DNA from: CAZMCT01 sp964564785
GTDB lineage: Bacteria > Planctomycetota > Phycisphaerae > UBA1845 > Fen-1342
Reading direction: 5' to 3'
Assembly: GCA_964564785.1 (NCBI GenBank)
Contig: CAZMCT010000066.1
Location: forward strand, 1 to 22,137
DNA: 22,137 bases
The notes under the pieces are model-generated. The model did no database searches. It saw nothing but the letters and a program-made list of their open reading frames with translations, and was not told where the DNA came from. Positions 14,047-20,925 of the stretch are shown here, one piece after another (the first letter of the stretch is position 1; every line of letters starts with the position of its first letter). Position numbers and translations under genes: made by a program.

Positions 14047-14730
14047 ATGGCCCGAATCGTGATCATCGAGGACGAGCCCGACCTGGCGCTCGGGCTGCGC
14101 GACAACCTCGAGTTCGAGAAGCACACGGTGGCCCACGCGGCCACGGGCGAAGACGGACTGCGGCTGGTGGCCCGCGAGCCGACGGACCTGGTGCTACTGG
14201 ACATCATGCTGCCGAACATGGACGGCTTCGAGGTGTGCCGGCGGCTGCGGGCGGGCGGGTACACGATGCCGATCATCATCCTCAGCGCGCGGGGTCAGGA
14301 GATCGACAAAGTCCGCGGGCTGGAGCTGGGCGCGGACGACTACGTGACCAAGCCGTTCAGTCTGCGCGAGCTGCTGGCCCGGGTGCATGCCGCGCTGCGC
14401 CGCGCGGTGCAGCCGCCGGCGATGTCGCACACCCGCTTCAAGGTCGGCGAGCGCGAGGTGGACCTCGTGCGGCAGGTCGTGATTACGCCCAAGGACGAGT
14501 TGCCGCTGGGGTATTACGAATCGGAAATCCTGCGGATGCTGCACGAGCACGTCGGCGAGGCCGTGCCGCGGGTGGACATGCTCAACCGCATCTGGGGTGT
14601 GGGCATCGGCCCGGCCGACCGCACGGTCGACAACCACATCGTGAGTCTGCGGCGGAAGCTCGAAGTTGACCCGGCCAAGCCGCGGCACATCCTGACGGCG
14701 CACGCGGTGGGCTACAAACTCGTGCTTTAG
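14047..14730 (+). CDS. OmpR/PhoB-family response regulator
   Basis: A 227-residue two-component transcriptional regulator. The receiver domain (1-118) has the acidic pair E8/D9, phosphoacceptor D52 (VLLDIMLPNMDG), the switch residue S80 and K102 (DDYVTKPF). The C-terminal winged helix (about 130-227) ends with DRTVDNHIVSLRRKLE and the HAVGYKL wing typical of the OmpR family. All phosphorylation residues are present. The start follows the permease stop by 2 bp, with GTGAGG about 8 nt upstream, so it is in the permease operon. No histidine kinase lies nearby, so its partner must be encoded elsewhere. Control of envelope or lipid-export genes is a reasonable guess from context only. Confidence 0.92.
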   Translation: MARIVIIEDEPDLALGLRDNLEFEKHTVAHAATGEDGLRLVAREPTDLVLLDIMLPNMDGFEVCRRLRAGGYTMPIIILSARGQEIDKVRGLELGADDYVTKPFSLRELLARVHAALRRAVQPPAMSHTRFKVGEREVDLVRQVVITPKDELPLGYYESEILRMLHEHVGEAVPRVDMLNRIWGVGIGPADRTVDNHIVSLRRKLEVDPAKPRHILTAHAVGYKLVL

Positions 14731-15015
14731 CAAGGGGCCGCACGCACGCAGATTTTCAGGTTTCGCGGTTGTGACGGCGGGCCGTTGGGGCTATGCTATG
14801 TGCACGATCGATCTCTCTTGATCCGCCCTCTCCCGAGCCTTTGCCCCACGTGCTGGGGCGCTCCGCTCCTGACACGGCCTGATCACGGAAGTTCGACCGG
14901 GCGTCGCGCCGCTGCGGCGGGCGCCGGCGTACCGCGTGCGTGCGCGGTGCGAGACCGGAGCGCAGCACGGTCGGGGCAACGGCGGGGCGCGCAGAGCGCC
15001 GGGCTGGAGAACACG
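14731..15015. other. Intergenic region with promoter and structured leader of the RRM gene
   Basis: A 285-bp stretch containing a sigma70-like promoter and about 210 nt of probable 5' leader. Visible hairpins are GCCCCA/TGGGGC with a 5-nt loop (14843-14859) and CGCCG/CGGCG with a 3-nt loop (14907-14919). The RRM frame is open through the leader, but no start codon there has an RBS or family support. Confidence 0.5.
14769..14797 (+). promoter_or_regulatory. Promoter upstream of the RRM gene cluster
   Basis: TTGTGA (14769-14774) and TATGCT (14792-14797) lie 17 nt apart, one of the best sigma70-like matches in the window. The expected start near 14804 leaves a leader of about 210 nt before the RRM ATG. 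Confidence 0.55.
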
Positions 15016-15294
15016 ATGACCAAGAGAATCTACGTCGGCAACCTGGATTACAACGTTTCGAGCGCGGAACTCGAGCAGCTTTTCGCACCGTTCGGCGCGA
15101 TCAACACGGCCTCGGTCGTAACCGACCGGATGACCGGGCAGAGCAAGGGCTTCGGATTCGTCGAGATGAGCAACGACGCGGAGGCCCAGGCGGCCATCGC
15201 CGCGCTGAACGGGAAGGACATGGGCGCCCGCGCCCTGACCGTCAGCGAGGCTCGGCCGCGGGCCGCGGGTGGCGGCGGCACCCGGCGCTGGTAG
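15016..15294 (+). CDS. Single-RRM RNA-binding protein
   Basis: A 92-residue protein made of one RNA-recognition motif plus a short Gly/Arg tail. RNP2 is IYVGNL (5-10) and RNP1 is KGFGFVEM (44-51); the spacing and the loop RMTGQSKGFGFVEM are those of bacterial and cyanobacterial Rbp proteins. The tail ARPRAAGGGGTRRW resembles the glycine-rich end of cold-induced Rbps. It would bind single-stranded RNA in the cytoplasm as a chaperone or regulator. ATG 15016 has GGAG 6 nt upstream and matches the family N-terminus (MTKRIYVGNLDY). The long structured leader suggests temperature or autogenous control, as known for some bacterial Rbp and cold-shock genes; that is inference. A second small gene follows after 35 bp. 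Confidence 0.92.
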   Translation: MTKRIYVGNLDYNVSSAELEQLFAPFGAINTASVVTDRMTGQSKGFGFVEMSNDAEAQAAIAALNGKDMGARALTVSEARPRAAGGGGTRRW

Positions 15295-15329
15295 CCGTGG
15301 CGACGTCTGCGCCCACGAGGAGCGTCGCA

Positions 15330-15590
15330 ATGTTCCGGATGACCCCCGCGGCGGCCGCCCGACTCGCCAGCATGCTGGCCCGGCAGCAGGCCGCGCCGAA
15401 CGTGGCCATGCGCTTGAGCTACAACGGCCGCGGTGTGTCGTTTGCCCCGGACCGGCCGCGGCCGGATGATACGACCTTCGAGCACGAAGGACGCATCGTG
15501 TTGCTGCTGGATCCGGACACGGCCCGCCTCGTGGAGGACGAGTGGCTCGACGTACAGCGTGGCCGACTCATGTTCGCGCCGCACCCCTGA
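15330..15590 (+). CDS. IscA/HesB-like domain protein lacking the cluster-binding cysteines
   Basis: An 86-residue protein. ATG 15330 has GAGGAG about 7 nt upstream. The pattern MTPAAAARLASML (helix), AMRLSYNGRGVSF (strand pair), DDTTFEHEGRIVLLLDPDTARLVEDEWLDV and GRLMFAPHP follows A-type Fe-S scaffold proteins (IscA/ErpA/HesB): residues line up with 'LRLxVxGGGCSG', 'DxVFExxGVxVxVDxxS', 'L.GxxxDY' and 'F.NPN'. None of the three conserved cysteines is present; the protein contains no cysteine at all, so it cannot carry a cluster in the usual way. It could be a fold-related regulator or a degenerate paralogue. It lies between the RRM gene and a DUF6197-like gene, probably in one transcript. The family call is by pattern only. 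Confidence 0.62.
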   Translation: MFRMTPAAAARLASMLARQQAAPNVAMRLSYNGRGVSFAPDRPRPDDTTFEHEGRIVLLLDPDTARLVEDEWLDVQRGRLMFAPHP

Positions 15591-15638
15591 AGCCGCGGGG
15601 GCCGGGCGCCGCACGCGCCGGCCGTGAAAGGACCGTGT

Positions 15639-16025
15639 ATGACCGTGGAGGAGAAGCAGCGATTGGTCGGGCTCCTGGCTGACCCGCAGCGCTGGTGCCA
15701 GGGAGCTGAAGCCCGGGACCGGGTGGGCGAGGCCGTGGCGTACAGCGATCCGGAAGCGGCGGCGTGGGACCTCACGGGCGCGTTGTGCCACCTGTTCGGC
15801 TGGCGGCGGGCCTGCGAGCTGTTCCCACAGATCCAGCGGCACATCGCCCCCCCGCTGCCGCACCGGGCGCCGCGGCTGGGACCCGGTATCGACGCGCTGG
15901 TGGCGTTGCAGGATTACAACGATGGCGAGAACATGACGCACGCGGAGATGCTGGCCTGCCTGGAAAACATGCCGGTGTGGCGCGGCGCGGGCGCCGACGG
16001 CGACGGGAGAGGATGCCACGCATGA
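15639..16025 (+). CDS. DUF6197-like hypothetical protein
   Basis: A 128-residue soluble protein. ATG 15639 is preceded by AAAGGA at about 6 nt. Its landmarks are WCQGAEARD (19-27), DPEAAAWDLTGALCHLF (37-53), a middle helical stretch, and LQDYNDGENMTHAEMLACLENM near the end. This order (WCQGA-ARD, W-L-GA-l, WND..-TH.EV) matches what I know of DUF6197, a family of unknown function seen in actinobacteria and phages. No enzyme motif is evident. Its TGA overlaps the ATG of the radical SAM gene (ATGA), so the two are probably translationally coupled and may act together. Confidence 0.62.
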   Translation: MTVEEKQRLVGLLADPQRWCQGAEARDRVGEAVAYSDPEAAAWDLTGALCHLFGWRRACELFPQIQRHIAPPLPHRAPRLGPGIDALVALQDYNDGENMTHAEMLACLENMPVWRGAGADGDGRGCHA

Positions 16026-17494
16026 AGATTCTGCTGGTTTCGCCGGCCGTACCGGACACGTTCTGGGGCTTTCGGCACGTGCTGCCGCTCGTGGCGCGGA
16101 AAGCGGCGTATCCGCCGCTGGGGCTGCTGACGGTGGCGGCCATGCTGCCGCGGGAGTGGGAGCTGCGGCTGGTGGACCTGAACGTGACCCGCCTGCGGGA
16201 CGCGGACTTGGCGTGGGCCGACTGCGTGTTCGTGTCGGCGATGATCGTGCACGAGGCCTCCGTGCGGCAGGTGCTGGCCCGCTGCCGGAGCCACGGGAAG
16301 CCGGTCGTGGCGGGCGGCCCGCTGTTCACGACCGGGCACGAGCGTTTTCCGGAAGTGCACCACGTGGTCCTGGGCGAGGCCGAGCGGATCATGCCCGCGC
16401 TCGTGGCCGACCTGCGGGCCGGCCGGGTGCAGCCGGTCTACCAGGACCCGGGCAAGCCGGACCTGTCGGCGACGCCCGTGCCGCGCTGGGACCTGGTACG
16501 GCTGAAGGACTACGCCACGATGGCGGTGCAGTTCTCGCGCGGCTGCCCCTTCGACTGCGAGTTCTGCGACATCGTGGCCGTCTACGGCCGGGTGCCGCGC
16601 ACGAAGTCGACCGAGCAGATGACGGCCGAGCTGGACGCGCTCTGGGAGGCGGGCTGGCGGGACACGGTCTTCCTGGTGGACGACAACTTCATCGGGCACA
16701 AGCCCAAGGCCAAGGCGCTGCTGCGCAGGATCGTGGACTGGCAGGCCCGGCGGCCGCACCCGCTGCCGCTGATCACCGAGGCGTCGCTGAACCTGGCGGA
16801 CGATTCCGAGCTGCTGGAGCTGATGGTGGCGGCCGGGTTCAAGAAGGTGTTCGTGGGGGTGGAGACGCCGGACGAGGCGAGCCTGGCGGAGTGCGGCAAG
16901 GTGCAGAACACGCGCCGCGACCTGGTCGAGTCGGTGCGGGCCTTGCAGCGAGCCGGGCTCGAGGTGATGGGCGGGTTCATCGTCGGGTTCGACCACGACC
17001 AGCCGAGCGTGTTCGAGCGGCAGCAGCGCTTCATCCAGGACTCGGGCGTGGTCACGGCCATGGTGGGGCTGCTGACGGCGCTGCCGAAGACGCGGCTGTT
17101 CGAGCGGCTGCGGGCCGAGGGGCGTCTGCTGTGCCACAGCACCGGCAACAACCTCGAGGCCGTGCTGAACTTCGTGCCGCGGATGGACCGCGAGACGCTG
17201 CTGGCGGGCTACCGGCGGCTGGTGCAGCGGCTGTACACGCCGAAGCTGTACTACCGGCGGGCGGCGAATTTCCTGCGGACGTACCGGCCGCAGGGGCCGC
17301 GGGCCCCGGTCCGGCTGCACGAGCTGCGGGCGTTCATCCGTTCGCTGTGGGTACTGGGCGTGCGGCATCGCGGGCGGCGGGCGTATTGGCGGTTCGTGAT
17401 CGAGACGGCGCTGTTTCACCGCCGCGCGTTTGCCGAAGCGATGAACCTCGCGATCATCGGGCACCATTTCCGGAAGATCGCGGCGCAGCTCTGA
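16022..17494 (+). CDS. B12-binding-domain radical SAM protein (DUF4070 type)
   Basis: A 490-residue enzyme. ATG 16022 is preferred over ATG 16013: it has GAGAGG 9 nt upstream and overlaps the previous stop as ATGA. Residues 1-140 form the cobalamin-binding-like domain (MKILLVSPAVPDTFWGFRHV..., YPPLGLLTVAAMLP, VVAGGPLFT) without a DxHxxG base-off motif. The radical SAM core carries C175-x3-C179-x2-C182 (SRGCPFDCEFCD) for the 4Fe-4S cluster, followed by VDDNFIG, FVGVETPDEASL and MGGFIVGFD strands. The C-terminal ~140 residues correspond to DUF4070. Relatives include hopanoid and Mg-porphyrin enzymes (HpnP/HpnR, BchE superfamily) that methylate or cyclise unactivated carbons. The substrate here is unknown. 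It forms a coupled pair with the DUF6197-like gene. Confidence 0.88.
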   Translation: MKILLVSPAVPDTFWGFRHVLPLVARKAAYPPLGLLTVAAMLPREWELRLVDLNVTRLRDADLAWADCVFVSAMIVHEASVRQVLARCRSHGKPVVAGGPLFTTGHERFPEVHHVVLGEAERIMPALVADLRAGRVQPVYQDPGKPDLSATPVPRWDLVRLKDYATMAVQFSRGCPFDCEFCDIVAVYGRVPRTKSTEQMTAELDALWEAGWRDTVFLVDDNFIGHKPKAKALLRRIVDWQARRPHPLPLITEASLNLADDSELLELMVAAGFKKVFVGVETPDEASLAECGKVQNTRRDLVESVRALQRAGLEVMGGFIVGFDHDQPSVFERQQRFIQDSGVVTAMVGLLTALPKTRLFERLRAEGRLLCHSTGNNLEAVLNFVPRMDRETLLAGYRRLVQRLYTPKLYYRRAANFLRTYRPQGPRAPVRLHELRAFIRSLWVLGVRHRGRRAYWRFVIETALFHRRAFAEAMNLAIIGHHFRKIAAQL

Positions 17495-17569
17495 CGGACT
17501 GCGCGAGCTGCGGTGCGCGGCGCGCCGCCGGCCTGCCGCAGATCACTCCAATCGCCGACCCCGCACGAG

Positions 17570-17575
17570 TATGAT
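17570..17575 (+). promoter_or_regulatory. Candidate -10 element for the Xaa-Pro peptidase gene
   Basis: TATGAT at 17570-17575 lies 20 nt before the ATG at 17596; the leader would be about 14 nt and would retain the GAGGAG Shine-Dalgarno (17583-17588). No good -35 hexamer is seen. Confidence 0.35.
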
Positions 17576-17595
17576 GCCGGCCGAGGAGTGCGCGC

Positions 17596-18990
17596 ATGTC
17601 CCACGCCCAGATCGTCATGGCTGCGCCGGCCGCCACATATCGCCAACGCCGCGCCCGGCTCGCCGCGGCCCTGAACCGCCCGCTGGTGATCTTCTCCGGT
17701 CACGCTCCGGCCCGGAACTACCCGGCCAACACCTACCCCTTCCGTCCCGCGAGCACCTACACGTATTTCGGCGGCCCGCCGCTCGAAAACGCCGCGCTGC
17801 TGGTCGAGCCCGGCAGCGACGGCGACGCGGGCTGCACGCTGCTGCGGCCGCGGCTGACGCTCGATGACGCGGTCTGGAACGGCCCGCCGGCGCCGGACGA
17901 GGCCCTGGCCGCGGCCGCGGGGCTGAGTCGCGGCGTGCTGGCGGACAGCGAGCAGCTCCAGTGGCTGCTGGCCGGGCACGAGGCGGCGGCGATCATTCCG
18001 CAGGCGATCGAGACGCAGAACTGGGCGGCGCGGCTGAGCCTGGCGCCCGCAAGCCCGGAAGAGCGGCTGGCGATCGCGAAGCTGCGGCTGGTGAAGGACG
18101 AGCACGAGCTCGCGGCGATGCGGCGTGCGGCCGAGTTGACCGTCGCGGGCCAGCGGGCGGCGTGGGCCGTGGCGCGGCCGGGGCGGCGCGAAGCGGAGGT
18201 CGCGGCCGCGTTCATCGCGACCGTGGTGGCGGGCGAAGGGCGGCCGTCGTTCACGCCGATTGTCACGGTGCGCGGTGAGGTGTTCCACGCGGCGGGGTAC
18301 GGCAACGTGCTGCGGGAGGGTGAGCTGCTGCTGGTCGATGTCGGCGCCGAAGAGCCGACCGGCTACGCGAGCGACACGACGCGGACGCTGCCGGTGGGTG
18401 GCCGCTGGTCCGCGGTGCAGCGGCACCTGTACGACACCGTGCTGCGGGCGAATGCCGAGGCAGTCGCGGCGTGCGTGCCGGGGCGGCGCTTCCGCGAGAT
18501 TCACGAGCTGGCGGCGCGCGTGATCTGCGAGGGGCTGGTGCAGGCCGAGCTGCTGCGCGGCGACCCGGGCGAGCTGGTCGCGCGGCGGGCCCACACGCTG
18601 TTTTTCCCGCACGGGTTGGGGCATCTGATCGGGCTCGATGTGCACGATATGGAAGACTACGGCGAAGAGCTCGTGGCCTATGCGCCGGGCCGCAAGCGGT
18701 CGGCCGAGTTCGGCACGCGCTTCCTGCGGCTGGACCGCGACCTCGAGCCCGGCTACTGCGTGACGATCGAGCCGGGCATCTACCTCATCCCCGCGGTGTG
18801 GGACAACGCCGAGCTCGCCGGTCCGCTGGCCGACGTCACCAACCGGCCGAAGATCGAGGCGCTGCTGAAGGACCGCTTTGGCGGCATCCGGATCGAGCAC
18901 ACGGTCGCCGTCCGCGCGAGCGGCGGGCCGGAGGTGCTCACGGCCGCGCTGCCGACGGCCCCCGACGAGGTCGCGGCGGCCCTGGGCTGA
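17596..18990 (+). CDS. M24B Xaa-Pro peptidase (aminopeptidase P / PEPD-type prolidase)
   Basis: A 464-residue cytoplasmic dinuclear metallopeptidase cleaving Xaa-Pro bonds. ATG 17596 has GAGGAG 7 nt upstream. Residues ~10-160 form the aminopeptidase-P N-terminal domain (YRQRRARLAAAL, NTYPFRPASTYTYFGG). The pita-bread catalytic domain has all five metal ligands: D248 and D260 (LLLVDVGAEEPTGYASDTTRT region), H343 (PHGLGHLIGLDVHD), E392 (VTIEPGIY) and E434 (RIEHTVAV). The H-to-E and E-to-E spacings (49 and 42) are much longer than in E. coli PepP (29 and 23) and near those of human PEPD prolidase (42 and 40), so dipeptidase activity is quite possible. The two aspartates are 12 apart instead of 11. 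It appears to be a single gene with its own promoter. Confidence 0.9.
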   Translation: MSHAQIVMAAPAATYRQRRARLAAALNRPLVIFSGHAPARNYPANTYPFRPASTYTYFGGPPLENAALLVEPGSDGDAGCTLLRPRLTLDDAVWNGPPAPDEALAAAAGLSRGVLADSEQLQWLLAGHEAAAIIPQAIETQNWAARLSLAPASPEERLAIAKLRLVKDEHELAAMRRAAELTVAGQRAAWAVARPGRREAEVAAAFIATVVAGEGRPSFTPIVTVRGEVFHAAGYGNVLREGELLLVDVGAEEPTGYASDTTRTLPVGGRWSAVQRHLYDTVLRANAEAVAACVPGRRFREIHELAARVICEGLVQAELLRGDPGELVARRAHTLFFPHGLGHLIGLDVHDMEDYGEELVAYAPGRKRSAEFGTRFLRLDRDLEPGYCVTIEPGIYLIPAVWDNAELAGPLADVTNRPKIEALLKDRFGGIRIEHTVAVRASGGPEVLTAALPTAPDEVAAALG

Positions 18991-19053
18991 AGCCAGGCGC
19001 AGCCGAGGAGTGCCGCGCTCCGATGCGCCCCTGTCGAATTCCGCGGTCCAGCG

Positions 19054-19060
19054 TAAGAAT
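19054..19060 (+). promoter_or_regulatory. Candidate -10 element for the GTPase pair
   Basis: TAAGAAT at 19054-19060 is an AT-rich -10-like block ending 8 nt before the GTG start at 19069; there is no Shine-Dalgarno in between. No good -35 is visible. If used, the first GTPase mRNA would be leaderless. Confidence 0.3.
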
Positions 19061-19068
19061 ACCGGACC

Positions 19069-20925
19069 GTGGGCGCTCAACCGGCACTTCAACCCGACTT
19101 CGACGCCGCGCCGGAGCGGATTCGGTCGTTCCTCGAGCGCCTCAGCACCGCCTGCGCCGCGCTGCTTGAGCCGGAACATCCGGCCGGCGCCGAGCTGCCC
19201 CATTCGCTGCTGCTGGCGACGGCCGCGCTGCGCTACGCGGGCCTGACCGCTGACGAAAACGCGCGGCCGTACCACGTGGCCGTGCTCGGGCCGACCCAAA
19301 CGGGAAAAAGCACACTCGTCAATCTGCTGGTTGGTTGCCGGGCCGCGGAAGTGAGCCCGCTGGCGGGCTTCACGGTCCACGCGCAGGGGTTTTGGATCGC
19401 TCCGGCGGCTCAATCCACCGAGTGGGTGAATGAGCTGTTCCCCGGCTGGACGCGGCGCCCGGCGTCGGAGTTGCGACGCGACGAGCTGGCGGCCTGGTCG
19501 CTGACGCGTATCGCGCCGGGTCCGGTCGGCGACCGCCCGCACGAGGTGCCGGCCGCGCCGCCGCGACTCCCACCGTGCGTCGTGTGGGACACGCCGGATT
19601 TCGATTCGCTGGCGGCGCGGCAGTACGCGCGGGGCGTGCTCGAAGTGGCGGCGCTGGCCGACCTGTACGTGCTGGTGCTCAGCAAGGAGAAGTACTCCGA
19701 CCTGTCGGTCTGGCGGCTGCTGGAGCTGCTCGAGCCGCTGGGGCGGAAACTGGTGATCTGCGTGAACAAGCTCACGCCCGAAGCGCAGGAGCCGATCGTC
19801 CATTCGGTTCGTCAGCGACTCGACGAGCGCGGCCCGGGGTGGGGCCCGGTGGCGATCATCCCGCTCCTGTATCACCCGCAACTGGCCGCGGGCGAACTCC
19901 CCGGCGGTGAGCCGCTGGGGCCGCTGCTCCTGCCGATCGAAGACGGCCATGGACCGTGTCGCACGGCTGCGGCGCCGGCCCCGCACCGGGCCGCGGGCGT
20001 TCGCAAACTGCTGGAGCGGCACTGGAGTGGATGGACGGCGCCGGTGCGGGCCGAGCTGGCCGCGCGTGCGGAGTGGCGCCGGCTGGTACGGGAGGCCGGC
20101 GAGCGTTTCCTCGCGGCGTACTCGCGGGACTACCTCGAGCACCCCGAGCGCTTCGACAGCTTCCGCCGGGCCGCGGTCGAACTGCTCAACCTGCTCGAGC
20201 TGCCGCATATCGGCGGGTGGATCGCCCGCGCCCGGCGCCTCGTCACCTGGCCCGTGCGACAGGCCATCCAGGCCGGACGAAGCTGGCTGTCCGACCGCCG
20301 CCCGGTTCACACGCTGCACAGCCTTGGGGCGGAAGCGGGCGTGCTGGTCGATGAGGTCGAGGCGTTGCTGAACGCCCTCGAGAAGGAAGTGGTCCAGTGT
20401 GCGGTTCGTGAGCAGGGGCGGGCCGTCTGGCGGGCGCTGGCGGCCCGGCTCGAAGCCGAGCGGCCGCGGCTGCGGGGCGTATTCGAGTCCGCGATCGTCA
20501 CCCATCACGAGCAGAGCACGGCCGAGATTCGGGCGGCCGCCGGCCGGCTGTACGTCGAGTTGCAAAAGCACCCGGCGCGGCTGGCGGCGCTGCGCACCGG
20601 GCGGGCGGCAATGGACGCGGGTTACCTGCTGCTGGCGGTTAAGACGGGCGGCCTGACGCCGCTGGATGCGATCTGGGCGCCGGCCACGTTCGCGTTCACT
20701 ACGCTGGTGATGGAGGGCATCGCCGAGCTCGAGCTGGGACACGAGGCCCGGGCCCTGAAGCGGCGGCAGAAGGAGCGGCTAGAGACGGAGTTCGTGGCTG
20801 GCACGCTGCGGCGCGAGCTGGACGCGTTGGCCGACGGCCTGCGGGGCCCCGGGTTGCTCGGCATCGAGGCCGACGAACTGGCGGCCGCGGACGACGCGCT
20901 TGCGGCGTGGGAGGCCGTCGCGTGA
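19069..20925 (+). CDS. Dynamin-like/YfjP-type GTPase, first of a coupled pair
   Basis: A 618-residue protein. The GTPase domain (about 65-300) has the G1 loop GPTQTGKS (74-81), G3 DTPDFD (from D174) and G4 NKLT (233-236); the last lacks the usual Asp of NKxD, so guanine specificity may be altered. Residues ~300-510 are long helices, including a hydrophobic/basic stretch (ELPHIGGWIARARRL...TWPVR). Residues ~517-552 are strongly hydrophobic (AGYLLLAVKTGGL...APATFAFTTLVMEG) and could insert in membrane like a dynamin paddle. The end is charged helix. This order fits bacterial dynamin-like or YfjP/YeeP GTPases. GTG 19069 is the only reasonable start; no RBS is seen. It overlaps the next GTPase by 4 bp (GTGA). 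A role in membrane remodelling or division is inferred. Confidence 0.78.
   Translation: MGAQPALQPDFDAAPERIRSFLERLSTACAALLEPEHPAGAELPHSLLLATAALRYAGLTADENARPYHVAVLGPTQTGKSTLVNLLVGCRAAEVSPLAGFTVHAQGFWIAPAAQSTEWVNELFPGWTRRPASELRRDELAAWSLTRIAPGPVGDRPHEVPAAPPRLPPCVVWDTPDFDSLAARQYARGVLEVAALADLYVLVLSKEKYSDLSVWRLLELLEPLGRKLVICVNKLTPEAQEPIVHSVRQRLDERGPGWGPVAIIPLLYHPQLAAGELPGGEPLGPLLLPIEDGHGPCRTAAAPAPHRAAGVRKLLERHWSGWTAPVRAELAARAEWRRLVREAGERFLAAYSRDYLEHPERFDSFRRAAVELLNLLELPHIGGWIARARRLVTWPVRQAIQAGRSWLSDRRPVHTLHSLGAEAGVLVDEVEALLNALEKEVVQCAVREQGRAVWRALAARLEAERPRLRGVFESAIVTHHEQSTAEIRAAAGRLYVELQKHPARLAALRTGRAAMDAGYLLLAVKTGGLTPLDAIWAPATFAFTTLVMEGIAELELGHEARALKRRQKERLETEFVAGTLRRELDALADGLRGPGLLGIEADELAAADDALAAWEAVA

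Noticed and set aside
15764..16021. Longer N-terminus for the radical SAM protein
   Set aside because: The extra codons overlap the DUF6197-like gene in another frame and are Arg/Gly-rich; the family N-terminus (MKILLVSP) begins at 16022 with an RBS.
17495..17550. CTGCGG...CCGCAG inverted repeat after the radical SAM gene as a terminator
   Set aside because: It is GC-rich with several alternative pairings and no T-tract; such pairings are frequent by chance at this base composition.
17416..20742. 1108-codon open frame on the minus strand
   Set aside because: It runs antisense across the peptidase and GTPase genes, which have intact catalytic motifs; its own composition is low-complexity Arg/Gln/Leu without motifs.
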